Assembly (NCBI RefSeq): GCF_900176505.1
Contig: NZ_FWYB01000001.1
Coordinates: 221,400 to 285,399 of the forward strand
DNA: 64,000 bases
Direction: 5' to 3'
From: Pedobacter nyackensis
GTDB lineage: Bacteria; Bacteroidota; Bacteroidia; Sphingobacteriales; Sphingobacteriaceae
This document shows, piece by piece, positions 27,401 through 35,928 of this stretch (the stretch's first letter is position 1; each line of letters starts with the position of its first letter). The notes under the pieces were generated by a model. It was given only the letters and a program-made list of their open reading frames with translations, did no database searches and had not been told where the DNA came from. The position numbers and the translations under genes were made by a program.

Positions 27401-27794
27401 TGGCCTTGCACTGAACAACCTGGAAACAGTGAACAACACGGTGATTACACTGATCATCAATGTCAATCCAGGGGATGCTGCAGATAAAAAAATACTTGGA
27501 ATACTGATCCGGAACCCGGAACCTTTCAACGACCCGAAGCTTCCTGCAGATTTACTTGCCGATACGGTTAAGCTAACGCTTACACCAGTGGCAGGTGCAG
27601 TGATAGGGCCTGAAGCTTTTATCTACATTCATTCGCGTGATACTTCGGCAGTCTTTATTACCAATGCTGCAATGGACATACCAGTAGGGCTGATGCATTT
27701 GAACTTTAGGTATAAGCTATTCAACGGCAACGATTATCAGACTGAACATGAGGATTACAGCAGCCCGGAAATTACAATAACAACAGATTTTTAA
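21450..27794 (+). CDS. giant beta-rich protein with LamG-like domain
   Basis: A 2114-residue protein without a signal peptide. The N-terminal 250 residues are helical. Residues about 260-1050 are a long series of strands with repeated Gly/aromatic patterns (FKAGAGARFDFNKSFGPVG, IGFGASLDMGGSISF, GWYLNVGKD near 870). These resemble the large DUF6603-type beta-solenoid proteins of other bacteria and fungi; this assignment is tentative. Residues about 1430-1630 form a LamG/concanavalin-like jelly roll (VGQWPLDGNTDRVGNNTGIV ... VEIDKQVKVS-type end), a sugar-binding fold. The rest is Ig/FnIII-like. It is probably a structural or adhesive particle component. Its GC content is visibly higher than in the toxin gene. 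Confidence 0.65.
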   Translation: MPATKAVTKRYYPALSEMITVDDLPEFLHFAENGLNFLLDRIHYKNFQYSKSYRGDAAFYSLDIISKNIGVDLPFGLRLVLNPDKDGDSTISSFPISLEYQWEMLAFLRSFNLQNFSFTPDAFFEIGLKIFRISEDQVIAQTLNYFIESEDLADPSTSKFEVLIETINTFYPNANLTLPPDEEPTVEMVATLINQNPNIPDNVSQVMFVIYILDADLSITKDNLQKFYALMVPDGIEAYVKKLLTPKLRATLKLSAGIEFPNSILKPVTVDGTPIPNVKSMFTFGEATFYADTEAGIGSQVELAGNLLPQYNQIGNTGLIIEFTGAKLDLSRKTNIPEADAAGYPVDFMGLYVKHASVRLNNFGSNDPNRVSASITADNLFIGTGGVSGQIALAANGFLYRKFGNFAVELQAFAINFRQNTIISSDIKGQLTFDKFKINGQPAVIDIEAHYRDDGEFTMSAMLQNTLPKITWPGVMEIEILSMGMGKEPRGFYLEVAGTLNLIANIPVIGDQLPKGIEVKKLRIWDNGDLEFKGGALSVPKAFKLSVGPVKLEVTNIGLGSYSKKLNGIERSYRYFSFDGMINTGRAGVNATGNGIKFYYTVDDNDTDKPFDTFISIDRLGIDMTIPGNVSKEEAAFILSGYLSVGTPNPEIPGSNAESEYSGSVSFSMPKLKLAGSAGMRLKPTVPAFVVDIGLELSTPIPLGATGLGIYGFRGLIGQHYQPSKAATTPPLPETASWWDYYKAKDPITKKEGISISKFEDKPGYTVGAGLSIATSFDSGKVFSSKLFLMLGLPGLFMLQGQAGIIRRRIGLDDQVDPPFSALVVIEKSSFRANIGVNYRLPEGGSWDGALFSLQGTLDMAFFFNNSSGWYLNVGKDQPESARVRAKILSLFQGYAYLMISSRGFKAGAGARFDFNKSFGPVGIGFGASLDMGGSISFKPVQIGAFIQFGGYAYARVLFFKIGLAIQVGLAVEAPHPFNISGSLEIKINLPWPFKDPKFRFEVSWYINNNYGPLLEPMPVLQLPDPVKGYLPATATNILSSETFPINYLNYEITGTLGNIPAPGDADWKYNFNDADAVMQVTIPLDSFIDIELLKPVKPSLAKLGGAGNQLPNGYTELLPPQKGRGNQVKHEFQLTGLDVYAWKETGPGTGSWQPYNIYEAVTAIVSENTGPGAIDLTGLKQGYWQFSEPNRYNKIRLLSQNMFSYANQSTDASSNLDGLNFRRKDLFCFENVTKQMVVNWIDEPLNTSYPQGASAMVKAFNFTFNNLNGHVKNNVSYGNKSLYIDEDNGTVLITFPQPLTYVKLDFGVNQHNIRIDFIKKSYKRMLRFFFTEVDKYLTPAFLSKTQENTSIVYNDLSNPIDKILLTFIKDPALDFDGDLVAGGHFSLPDQYISGTVLAAQHVTEADKALMFVTIFNRHFTAAEVLDKAYATLTGAVGQWPLDGNTDRVGNNTGIVTGNPDWAAGFYEQNVDQQMELHPVYSFTSNGDAFLVPFAPELKVETGDFAFEVTAIFNPFEAGISTLFYKIDQDPVTGYKKGYALHLYQDTPGNPEGTYDSSNLPSFGIWFTCYQGLESSGIKATESYTLDCNTAKLSETEYKHVLISVNRSTGKVDIFIDRQLKVSADIPAELDLYQAQPATTSLNQLSYFSESVQRRNEENELTQEGLIDEIQLMGDGLSKTIQPVWRPDTTYSLVVKTRDVVNGNASAEKAHIFGFRTAGPIGHFQQQSIIYKKLEEQDRAAEFKLASLTHYIDYERSSPDAQSRYDLSKPVFCHDPQIRLFFTRPYINAMYSNWASYQGMPEVKSSLQLQLIDPYGAAVSPELLWEQMPDKTIDFNNLSSLPPDQQILFLMNQAAAADACNANPVTIKKRTKRGAYHLPDLLPNKLYTALFNAIYQPDGEAEQKTEVHKFSFKTSLFASFEEQAGSFILDDSAEIPQYAVYPLAVAFTATEINEKLKVLIDDNPDNDPTAVLRYAVKYDRMVYGGLALNNLETVNNTVITLIINVNPGDAADKKILGILIRNPEPFNDPKLPADLLADTVKLTLTPVAGAVIGPEAFIYIHSRDTSAVFITNAAMDIPVGLMHLNFRYKLFNGNDYQTEHEDYSSPEITITTDF

Positions 27795-27810
27795 CTATAA
27801 AATATTTTCA

Positions 27811-30800
27811 ATGTCATCAGGAACCAAATCTTATGCCTTCTGTGCTGATTACAGTAATATGGCCCAGTGTTTACTGGCTATAAAAACCTTAGAAGACACC
27901 GGGGCTTTTGCTGCTGAAGCAGAAATATTGAAGCTTTTATATCTTTTTGAGCATGATCTGTTGCGTAAACTATATTTGCGTACCATCAGGGTTTTAAGGA
28001 TTCTTGAACATAGCGACGGTAATTATCTGGGCGGTGATTTTAACCCCGGAGGATTTACTTTCAACGATTTTCACGTAGGTTATTTGCTGGATAGCCCGCA
28101 AAATAATACCGATCCTAATTTTGTTCTGGGGGACTACCAGGGAGAGGATTACCTGAACGTGGATTATCATGTTGGGTATTCGGATCCAAGAGAAAATGGA
28201 TATGGCGCTACGTTTGAGTTTATACTGACCAATTTTAAAGAGTTTTGCCAACGGGAAGCGGAAATTTCGGAACAGGAAAAAGCTGCGCTGGATGCTGCAC
28301 TGATACCTGTTCTGGATGCTTTTGCCGAGTTGCAAAAACAGCTGATTAGCGAAGGATTGAATCCCTGCCAGCTTCCTGAAGAGGGATATTTCGACAATTC
28401 GCCTGGTGTGATGCTGCAGACTGCTGGAGCAGACGGTACTGATGGCTTTGCGGAAGGTATTCATTTGCGCTGGAACCTTACTGGGGAAATGGGAAACAAT
28501 CATATACCCAGAGGAACATACAGTAACAATAGCGGACAGCTGATTGGTTATAACCGGCCGGACGACTTCATAAAGATTTCGAGGATACCTTATTTGAATC
28601 CGGTAGTTTTTAGCATTGATTTTGAAAACGATCGACCCGTAGTGGACTTTTTAAAGCGCCGCTGGACTTATACCATCAACCAGACGGTTAATGGAAAAAT
28701 GATCTCTAACCGGGTACGGGTAACCTTCTCAGATAAAGTGAAGTACAATCAGCTGATGGCTACAGCTAATCCGACCACTGGTTACTTTAGTTTTTTGAAG
28801 CAGTATAACAGCATACTCGTCCTGGAGGTTTTAAATAAAACAGCATTCAAGCTGGGCTTCGACTTCAGGAAAAATACCGGCAATGGTGGTACGCTAAAGA
28901 TTGAGGCGCTGTGCACGGATAACGTTCAGACCGGCACGCAGAATACGCTGACTATCCGTAAAACCATCTTGCTGGATGCCGCTAATGCAGTTACAGATAC
29001 GATGTTGGGAGAAAACATCAAAACGATCAGGCTGAAAAAGAACGCTGCCGGTTATTTGCAGAAGTTCTCCTTTGAAACTTATTCTGACTTTTTAACGACC
29101 AGGAATCCGGAAGACTGGATCAATGTGGGCGACGACTTCAGTTTATCATTAAATGATCAGAAGGTGCTGGACCGCCTGGAAAACGCATCTTACCCGGTAA
29201 ATGATATTTGGCCACAGTATAACAATGGTACTAGGGTAAGAGTGGCCAACTACCAGGAAAAATGGGAGGTATCCAGACCAAATGAGCCTTCAATAAAAGA
29301 GGCCATAACCACTTATCTGGCTTTAAGTGAGACAGATCCCCGTGCTGAGGATGTTCTTCGGGAAGACAATGCCGGACCAGATGATCCTGGCATGCTGATC
29401 AGTTATGTTGATGTATTGGCGTTGCAGGCTCTGGACTATCATATGGCACGGATGCTTGGTTTGGGACACATTGATGTCATTCCGGATGCAGGAACAGCAG
29501 ATCAGTTTCTTTATCGGTTAAGCTATAGTAACCGGAAATCTCTTAGCGATGCAACGCTTGTGAACTACAGTTGCCTGAGTTTGCCGGTTGCAAAAAGAGA
29601 TAAGCGCGTACCTGAAAAACCATTGATGAGATCGCTTAAATATGGAATTCCGGTGAATGATGGAGAGATTAACACTGTATTTGATGGACAGGGTTATACG
29701 AAGCTGGACGATATCAGGGCGGTTAATATTGGTCGTGAGCCTTTCCCAGACGAAATTCCGGGTTATGATTTTTTTTCCGATAGTGCTCCGCTCCTGAACA
29801 ATAATGCCTTTGAACATGGGACTGCAGTTTTTTATGGCATTGAATACAGAGCCGAAGGCACGTCTGGTTATGTAAAACCTGAGATTACCAACGCAAAGGC
29901 AATGGGGACGCCATATTATGCGTACGACAACGATTTTCCGGAAACGGGTGTACTGGAAACGGTTCCAGCGCTGGACGATCCAACGAGTTTATATATCCAT
30001 TTTGAACAGGAGGCGGGTATTCATCATTATGCCATTTATGGAATCAACTGGTTTGGCAGGCCTTCTGCAATAAGCGATGAGGTAACAACAGATGTAACCG
30101 TATTTCCACTTAAAAATTCTTTAATCCCGCCAGCGGATCTTGCCGTTCAGTATATCCAGGAAGAAGATACACTGTTGTTTACCACTACAATTGAGCAAAA
30201 CTGGCTGAAAGGGCGTACAGAAACTTTCCCAGGTCAGGATGTCAGTTTTACAAGGCTCACCTTTAACTGGCTGGATGTGGTAGATGTATCAAATCTGAAG
30301 CAGATTACCGCGCAGGCCCTTGAAAAGGTGGTGAGACCGGATAAGGTGAAGGTCTTTTTTAAACCAGGCATGCCCTTGGAAATCATCGGCGTGATCCGTA
30401 ATATCCTTCCCGTAGCGGATTCTGATACACAATTGCGCTTGTACACCGGCAGCTATCTCCAAATTGACGGTGCACTGGTAGAACCAGCAATAGCTGCGGC
30501 AGACTTTTTTAGGTTTACTGATAGCCTTTTATCGACTGTTGATGGACAATATCATGTAATACGTGTAGAAAGCGGAACGGACTGGCCAGTTATTGTGATT
30601 GAAAAGATACTGGATGTAAGTTTAGTTGATGATGCTGAAGATCCCGGAGAGTTTGGAACATTGAAAACTTATTCTTCGCCGGATTTAAACAGCAGGTTTT
30701 CGATGGTTGAAAACTTAAGTAACCAGGCCAATTGGGAGCCTGTGGCAGAAGAGATATCGATCGTTAGCTTTACTGATCCTAACACACCAAATATTGAAGA

Positions 30801-32823
30801 GACAATTGATTCGGAAGGGAACATCACCAAACAATGGATTGGTGGGATTACCGGAAATGCGATTGTAACCCCGATGTTCAGTACACCAGCAGGGCCTGAT
30901 GATGTTCCTGGTTATTACATGATCTCTTTTGACGCATCGGTTACGATGCCGCCTCATCCACAGATCAACCTTCCGTTTGATCCAGCCGATCCAGATAAAA
31001 ATTCGCCGGACGCCTTACATATGGCCCATGTAGAATGGTATAGGGGAAGTGTAAGAATGACGCTAGAGGCTGAAGGAGAAGATAAAAAATTACTGGAGGT
31101 GCATGTCATTGACCAGTCGGGCGTGTTGACATTGTTCATTTACGATCCGACTTATATGGATACTCCAATTAAGGGGTCTACCGGTCCTGCCGATTTTGTG
31201 CAGGTTAACTTTCACCCCGGTTATAGGGTATATGTTTTACCGGAACCCCCACCTGTTTATGCTTTTAACAGGGATCATATTTTGCCCCTTAATGAGGATA
31301 ACGATAAACGGACTTTGCTCGGTTTACAATGTGTAGACACGCGTCTTGGTGGAAGTGGCTTTCTTTCGCAAGTATCCGTGCCGGCAGTTCTGGTCGCCCA
31401 GAAAATTGAGGAGCCCATACAGTTTGAGGAACCTATTGTACCTGGTTTAAGGGTAAGACCTGATGCCACAGATAAAGCTGCATTTACTTTCGATATTCGT
31501 ATTGCACCTGCAACTAATGGAACAAAGAGAAGCCCCTTTGGCTTTGAGTTTTTTCGCACCACACATGAGGATGTACTGTATGCTTTGTATGCGGATGAGA
31601 CCGTAACCCAGATTTTTGCAAGTCTGGATGCGTTGGAAGCAGATCCATCCTATGATCTTAGGTACTATCAACTGGTGAACCTGATGTTTGATCCTGCGCA
31701 GCCTTCGCAGTTCAGGGTTTTCGATGCGACCCCGGAACCGTATGGTTTCCCGGCACCTGACAGACCTGGACTTACTGATCCAGGCGACAGCAATGCTGTG
31801 AAATTCGATAAATTTAAATCAGCGATCCGGCAGACACTTTTGCCTTTGACAGAGCAAACGCCTATTTTTTCTCTCCTTAAAGAAGGCTATCAAACGGAAA
31901 ACAGGCTTCCGGTGATCAGGGATATAGATGGCAATTTACTGAGTGCATCGAATCCTGCCTTTAATCCTTTCCCTATGGTGAGGAAATTTGTTAAGGGTGG
32001 TGAACCTAATACAACTTACATCAGGTTTACGGATTATATACTTAGTGCATCGTCACGAAGCTTGTATTTTTATGCCGGAAATGAAGTGACAAACCAGCTT
32101 AAACCTGGGCTGCTGAGCTTATTTGCTGGCCCTGTGACTATTTTACATACTTCGCCCGCTGAGGCCCCGCTGATCAGTAAGTTTACCATAGCTACCCCTC
32201 CGGTTGCTTTTGAATCTATAGCGGTTGTTTTTCAGATTGCGCCAATGCAGTTTTCTGAACACATTTCGAGGATTCGCGTTTACCGTACCACAAACCTGTT
32301 TAAGGCGAATACGCTGCAAACTATGGACAGCTATTTTGATGTGGAGATAGAGGAAGGAGTGCTAACAGGGTATGAGATCACAGACAATTTTGAAGACCTG
32401 ACGATACTGCCCCTGGGAGAATTGGTTTATTATCGCTTCGCAGGCATCCGTACCATTGTCAATGAGTTTGATGAATTTGAAGATGTGTTTTCTGAAGGTT
32501 CGGAGGTGGTTAGCGTCAGATTGATAGATACCATCAATCCGGATGCGCCTGATATCAGCTATGATGCCGTTGCTAATAAATTAAGCTGGCTGCCAACTGC
32601 AAACAACGGACTTTACTATTTATATAAACAGAACATTAAAGGCAACTGGGAAAGGATTTACACGGTGACGCCGCCCGACGTGAACCAGGAAATGGAATAT
32701 GTGTTTCCCGAGCCATTGGTGTTTGAAGATGATGAAGGAAACAGGATCTATTACAGGTTTAAAGTACAGGTCCAAAACTCGTCGGGGTTGCTGAACCTGG
32801 TAGACAATGAAGTAACTATTTAA
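27811..32823 (+). CDS. giant 1670-residue protein of unknown function
   Basis: There is no signal peptide and no recognised family. The N-terminal 200 residues are helical with Tyr/Asp/Gly-rich repeats (GNYLGGDFNPGGFTFNDFHVG; GDYQGEDYLNVDYHVGYSD). The remainder is beta-rich, with FnIII-like stretches around 730-800 (AIYGINWFGRPSAISDEV) and near the C-terminus (ISYDAVANKLSWLPTANNG ... YRFKVQVQNSSG). It follows the 2114-aa gene by 16 bp and matches it in codon use. The two giants are likely partner subunits, by analogy with paired large components of toxin complexes, but no TcA, TcB or Rhs motifs are visible. Confidence 0.6.
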   Translation: MSSGTKSYAFCADYSNMAQCLLAIKTLEDTGAFAAEAEILKLLYLFEHDLLRKLYLRTIRVLRILEHSDGNYLGGDFNPGGFTFNDFHVGYLLDSPQNNTDPNFVLGDYQGEDYLNVDYHVGYSDPRENGYGATFEFILTNFKEFCQREAEISEQEKAALDAALIPVLDAFAELQKQLISEGLNPCQLPEEGYFDNSPGVMLQTAGADGTDGFAEGIHLRWNLTGEMGNNHIPRGTYSNNSGQLIGYNRPDDFIKISRIPYLNPVVFSIDFENDRPVVDFLKRRWTYTINQTVNGKMISNRVRVTFSDKVKYNQLMATANPTTGYFSFLKQYNSILVLEVLNKTAFKLGFDFRKNTGNGGTLKIEALCTDNVQTGTQNTLTIRKTILLDAANAVTDTMLGENIKTIRLKKNAAGYLQKFSFETYSDFLTTRNPEDWINVGDDFSLSLNDQKVLDRLENASYPVNDIWPQYNNGTRVRVANYQEKWEVSRPNEPSIKEAITTYLALSETDPRAEDVLREDNAGPDDPGMLISYVDVLALQALDYHMARMLGLGHIDVIPDAGTADQFLYRLSYSNRKSLSDATLVNYSCLSLPVAKRDKRVPEKPLMRSLKYGIPVNDGEINTVFDGQGYTKLDDIRAVNIGREPFPDEIPGYDFFSDSAPLLNNNAFEHGTAVFYGIEYRAEGTSGYVKPEITNAKAMGTPYYAYDNDFPETGVLETVPALDDPTSLYIHFEQEAGIHHYAIYGINWFGRPSAISDEVTTDVTVFPLKNSLIPPADLAVQYIQEEDTLLFTTTIEQNWLKGRTETFPGQDVSFTRLTFNWLDVVDVSNLKQITAQALEKVVRPDKVKVFFKPGMPLEIIGVIRNILPVADSDTQLRLYTGSYLQIDGALVEPAIAAADFFRFTDSLLSTVDGQYHVIRVESGTDWPVIVIEKILDVSLVDDAEDPGEFGTLKTYSSPDLNSRFSMVENLSNQANWEPVAEEISIVSFTDPNTPNIEETIDSEGNITKQWIGGITGNAIVTPMFSTPAGPDDVPGYYMISFDASVTMPPHPQINLPFDPADPDKNSPDALHMAHVEWYRGSVRMTLEAEGEDKKLLEVHVIDQSGVLTLFIYDPTYMDTPIKGSTGPADFVQVNFHPGYRVYVLPEPPPVYAFNRDHILPLNEDNDKRTLLGLQCVDTRLGGSGFLSQVSVPAVLVAQKIEEPIQFEEPIVPGLRVRPDATDKAAFTFDIRIAPATNGTKRSPFGFEFFRTTHEDVLYALYADETVTQIFASLDALEADPSYDLRYYQLVNLMFDPAQPSQFRVFDATPEPYGFPAPDRPGLTDPGDSNAVKFDKFKSAIRQTLLPLTEQTPIFSLLKEGYQTENRLPVIRDIDGNLLSASNPAFNPFPMVRKFVKGGEPNTTYIRFTDYILSASSRSLYFYAGNEVTNQLKPGLLSLFAGPVTILHTSPAEAPLISKFTIATPPVAFESIAVVFQIAPMQFSEHISRIRVYRTTNLFKANTLQTMDSYFDVEIEEGVLTGYEITDNFEDLTILPLGELVYYRFAGIRTIVNEFDEFEDVFSEGSEVVSVRLIDTINPDAPDISYDAVANKLSWLPTANNGLYYLYKQNIKGNWERIYTVTPPDVNQEMEYVFPEPLVFEDDEGNRIYYRFKVQVQNSSGLLNLVDNEVTI

Positions 32824-32853
32824 AAGAAGAAAAACCATTTAAAATATACAATT

Positions 32854-35472
32854 ATGGCACAGATTCCACCTATTGATGACGCTTATATCAACGAGATTAT
32901 AAAGTCCAACGGACCTTATAATCCCGCGCTGCTTAAAACTCAGGGACTTAAAATGCGCGAGTTAATTAAGTTACTGCGTGACCGTATGGAACAGGGTGAC
33001 ACTGGTGTGGTGCATACAACCGGTGATGAAAGCATTTCGGGGACAAAGACTTTTACTTTAATCAAGGCAGAAGGGCTTTCGGTAAATAACCTGGCCAACC
33101 CCTCTTTGAGTACGATAATCTCGCCTATAACCGGTGTGCAAACCAAATTGTTAAACATCACTGAAGGTGCATTTGGCGTGCAACTTTCATCATCAGTTTT
33201 ATCGGCATCCAGATCACAGTTATTACCCGATAAGGATGGGGTCATTGCTTTGACTTCGGATCTGTCTGCGTTTGCCACATTATCAGAAGTTAACACAGAG
33301 TTGGCTTTAAAGATCGACAATACTGCAAGAGGTGTTCCGGGTGGGGTATCCACACTAGATGGCGGAGGTAAGATATTAACATCCCAACTTCCTGACAGCA
33401 TATCAGGCGCATTAACCTATCAAGGCACATGGAACGCGACTACAAACACACCAGTGTTAGTTGATCCTCCGGCTTCTTCTACTAAAGGACATTACTATGT
33501 GACAAATGCAGCAGGGACGCAATTTGGAATTACCTTTGCTGTTGGAGATTGGATTGTATCAAATGGCACTGCGTGGGAAAAAGTGGATAATACCGATGCT
33601 GTAGCAACAGTATTTGGAAGGTTAGGAAATATATTAGCCAATGAGGGAGATTATAGTTCCTACTATCCATTGCTAACAGGTAGCTATGCTGATCCTTCAT
33701 GGATTACTTCAATACCCTATTCTAAAATTACTGGTGCGCCTGTATTAACTGGTTATGTTGACTTAACCACAAATCAAACTATTGATGGAACAAAAACCTT
33801 CTTAGAAGAGTTATTTGTGAATGGAGTTAAAGTAGGTAAAGGCTCTGGAACTCAAAATGCAGCAAGTACTGCAATTGGAGCAAGTTCACTTCAAGCAAAT
33901 ACTACTGGGAGAGATAATGTAGGTGTTGGTTATGTAGCACTTCTTGTAAACACAACAGGAAGTCGTAATATTGCACTTGGTGGTTTTTCTCTTACTCACA
34001 ATACAACTGGAAATAATAATACCGGAATAGGATACCAGGCACTTGTAGCAAATATAACTGGATCTAATAATATTGCAATTGGAGACAACTCACTTTATGC
34101 AAATACATCAGGAAATAATAATATTGCAATTGGATCACTATCTCTTTTAGCAAATACAGGCAATAGTAATATTGCACATGGGGTTCAAGCTCTTTCAGCA
34201 AATACCACAGGAAATGGCAATACTGCAATTGGACTTTCTGCTCTTCAAACAAATACAACGGGAAATAATAATACAGCACTTGGAAATGCTAACGTTTCAG
34301 TTGGAAATTTAGAAAATGCTACAGTAATTGGAGCAGGAGCTGTGGTAAATGAAAGTAATAAAGTACAACTTGGAAATGCTAGTGTAACTAAATTAGCTGT
34401 TAGTACAACAACTTTCACAGGACTAAATGGTTCAAATAAAACTTTTGTTCTACCTGCTATAGGAGGGATTCTAGCAATTAGTGTTAATGGACAGACCCCA
34501 GATGTTAATGGAAATATTAATATTCCTTCAGGTGGAACCTCACTTACATTAGATCAAGTTCTAACTGCGGGTAATACATCTACTCTAGGAATGAATGTAG
34601 GAAATGTAACTACAACTGGAGCAATAAATGTAGGTACTAATATTAATTTTGGAACCGGGACTATATCTCCTGGAGTTGCGAGTGCACTGTATAGGTCAGA
34701 TCTTGGTTTAGTAATATCCACTAAGGCAGGAACAGGTACAGATTTTAGTTTGGTTGCCCCTGATGGAGGCATTATACTTAACGTAGGTACTGGAACTAAA
34801 AATGTTAACTTTACTAATTCACTTAGTGTAGGTGGACTATCTATTAACTCTCTTACAGTTAACACTGCATCAACAGGAACTAGATTGTTATCTAAAGGTC
34901 CAAATCTATCTACGCGAGGTAAGTTCACTCTCTCTGTAGCAAATGGAGCAAATGGAGCTGGAAGCGATATTTTAAATGTTTTGGAGTTAAATTCAGTAGG
35001 TGATGCGACTTTCTCAGGAAACGTAACAGCCCCTAAAGCAACAGTATCAGGCGCACCAGTTAACCCTACAGATGTGGTAAGGCTTATGGATGTTCCCATA
35101 TTATCATCAGGAACTTATACGCCAACATTCACCGCATCAACAAATGTAGCAGCAATTGTTACGGGATATACTTCACATTATATTAGGACAGGAAATCAAG
35201 TTACAGTAACCGGAAGGTTTGGTCTGAGTGTCACCACTGCTTTAATTGGGACTATCTTTTACTGTACTCTCCCCATACCAAGTAATTTAAATGGGGGGGA
35301 TGATTTAACGGGGTTGTTTACAGCTCAGTCATACGGAACATCACTCCCTGCTACCGGAGGTACTATAGTTGAAGAGTCAACTTTAGAGAGCGCAAAGTTT
35401 TATTTTATTCCTAGTGAAGCGGTTGCTCCGGGATACGATATAACCTTCTCTTTTATGTATACCGTTAAGTAA
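32854..35472 (+). CDS. tail-fibre-like protein 1 with YadA-type head repeats
   Basis: An 872-residue modular fibre. Residues 1-49 (MAQIPPIDDAYINEII ... RELIKLLRDRMEQ) are the anchor shared with three genes downstream. Residues about 185-270 (YQGTWNATTNTPVL, GDWIVSNGTAWEKVDNTDAV) form a collar shared with the next fibre and seen in Bacteroidota phage-like tail proteins. Residues about 335-505 are roughly 24-residue repeats of the NTTGNNNTAIGxxAL type, as in trimeric autotransporter heads. The C-terminal 160 residues are a beta tip. There is no signal peptide. From about 33.6 kb onwards the gene is more AT-rich than the anchor region, suggesting an acquired distal module. Confidence 0.75.
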   Translation: MAQIPPIDDAYINEIIKSNGPYNPALLKTQGLKMRELIKLLRDRMEQGDTGVVHTTGDESISGTKTFTLIKAEGLSVNNLANPSLSTIISPITGVQTKLLNITEGAFGVQLSSSVLSASRSQLLPDKDGVIALTSDLSAFATLSEVNTELALKIDNTARGVPGGVSTLDGGGKILTSQLPDSISGALTYQGTWNATTNTPVLVDPPASSTKGHYYVTNAAGTQFGITFAVGDWIVSNGTAWEKVDNTDAVATVFGRLGNILANEGDYSSYYPLLTGSYADPSWITSIPYSKITGAPVLTGYVDLTTNQTIDGTKTFLEELFVNGVKVGKGSGTQNAASTAIGASSLQANTTGRDNVGVGYVALLVNTTGSRNIALGGFSLTHNTTGNNNTGIGYQALVANITGSNNIAIGDNSLYANTSGNNNIAIGSLSLLANTGNSNIAHGVQALSANTTGNGNTAIGLSALQTNTTGNNNTALGNANVSVGNLENATVIGAGAVVNESNKVQLGNASVTKLAVSTTTFTGLNGSNKTFVLPAIGGILAISVNGQTPDVNGNINIPSGGTSLTLDQVLTAGNTSTLGMNVGNVTTTGAINVGTNINFGTGTISPGVASALYRSDLGLVISTKAGTGTDFSLVAPDGGIILNVGTGTKNVNFTNSLSVGGLSINSLTVNTASTGTRLLSKGPNLSTRGKFTLSVANGANGAGSDILNVLELNSVGDATFSGNVTAPKATVSGAPVNPTDVVRLMDVPILSSGTYTPTFTASTNVAAIVTGYTSHYIRTGNQVTVTGRFGLSVTTALIGTIFYCTLPIPSNLNGGDDLTGLFTAQSYGTSLPATGGTIVEESTLESAKFYFIPSEAVAPGYDITFSFMYTVK
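33857..34375 (+). repeat. 72-bp coding repeats (YadA/Hep-Hag-like head)
   Basis: About seven degenerate tandem units of roughly 72 bp encode GxNxAxGxxALxxNTTG-type repeats within tail-fibre-like protein 1. Near-identical words such as GGAAATAATAATA recur. The units are in frame and without spacers, so this is protein architecture and not a CRISPR array. Confidence 0.85.
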
Positions 35473-35481
35473 TCCCTGAAT

Positions 35482-35658
35482 ATGAGAAAATTTATCATCA
35501 ATCAGTTTGCGTTATCACATAGGTTAAGGATTCTATGGATATTCCCGAAGATGATCCACTCGGGCGCCATGTGTAATATTTCTTTAATAATGTTAAGTGG
35601 GTTTGCCACACTTTTAGATCCTGAATGGCCTACGCAAGTGTGTAGTGGGTATGGCTGA
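35482..35658 (+). CDS. possible small ORF after fibre 1 (doubtful)
   Basis: A 58-codon frame beginning MRKFIINQFALSHRL and ending CSGYG, starting 9 bp after the fibre-1 stop. A similar opening (MKSLLIQHIKF, ATG 38367) follows fibre 2 but stops after 28 codons. This suggests that both are decayed starts of a gene once present after each fibre. It is hydrophobic in the middle (ISLIMLSGFATLL). No family is seen; it may be a remnant and not an active gene. The rest of 35473-35720 shows nothing clear. Confidence 0.3.
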   Translation: MRKFIINQFALSHRLRILWIFPKMIHSGAMCNISLIMLSGFATLLDPEWPTQVCSGYG

Positions 35659-35720
35659 TATGAGGAGTATCTCAAACAGAAAAGTCAAAAAATAAAACTA
35701 TAAATATAAAACTATAAATA

Positions 35721-35897
35721 ATGGAAGAAAAACAATTAACCCCGGCAGCAGCATTTGAAATCGTGTACAGGGCAACCGGCGCTTTACAATTAAACCGTGC
35801 CGACAATCAGCTTCTGGAAGCATCACTGAGAGTTTTAGCCTCTTTAATACCTAGTGAAGTCCCAGCTGCAGATAAAAGTGAAGCTGCAAAAAAATAA
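35721..35897 (+). CDS. small helical protein linked to the fibre cassette
   Basis: A 58-residue protein (MEEKQLTPAAAFEIVYRATG ... ending DKSEAAKK), acidic and helical, with no membrane segment or signal. It lies 31 bp upstream of tail-fibre-like protein 2. A degraded copy of its last 21 codons plus the same leader sits immediately upstream of the third anchor gene (38731-38826), so small gene and fibre travel as one cassette. A helper such as a fibre assembly adaptor is a plausible role, inferred from linkage only. The conserved remnant supports the view that this is a genuine gene. Confidence 0.6.
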   Translation: MEEKQLTPAAAFEIVYRATGALQLNRADNQLLEASLRVLASLIPSEVPAADKSEAAKK

Positions 35898-35928
35898 TAA
35901 CATCTTTCTTACCTTTTAAATTAGCGTT

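Noticed and set aside
21450..32823. Tc-toxin TcA/TcB or Rhs/YD-repeat proteins
   Set aside because: No YD repeats, no Rhs core and no TcA-type receptor or linker motifs are visible; the resemblance is limited to size, neighbouring lysins and the toxin tip.
33857..34375. CRISPR array
   Set aside because: The 72-bp units are in-frame coding repeats without spacers and encode a YadA-type head; no cas gene is present.
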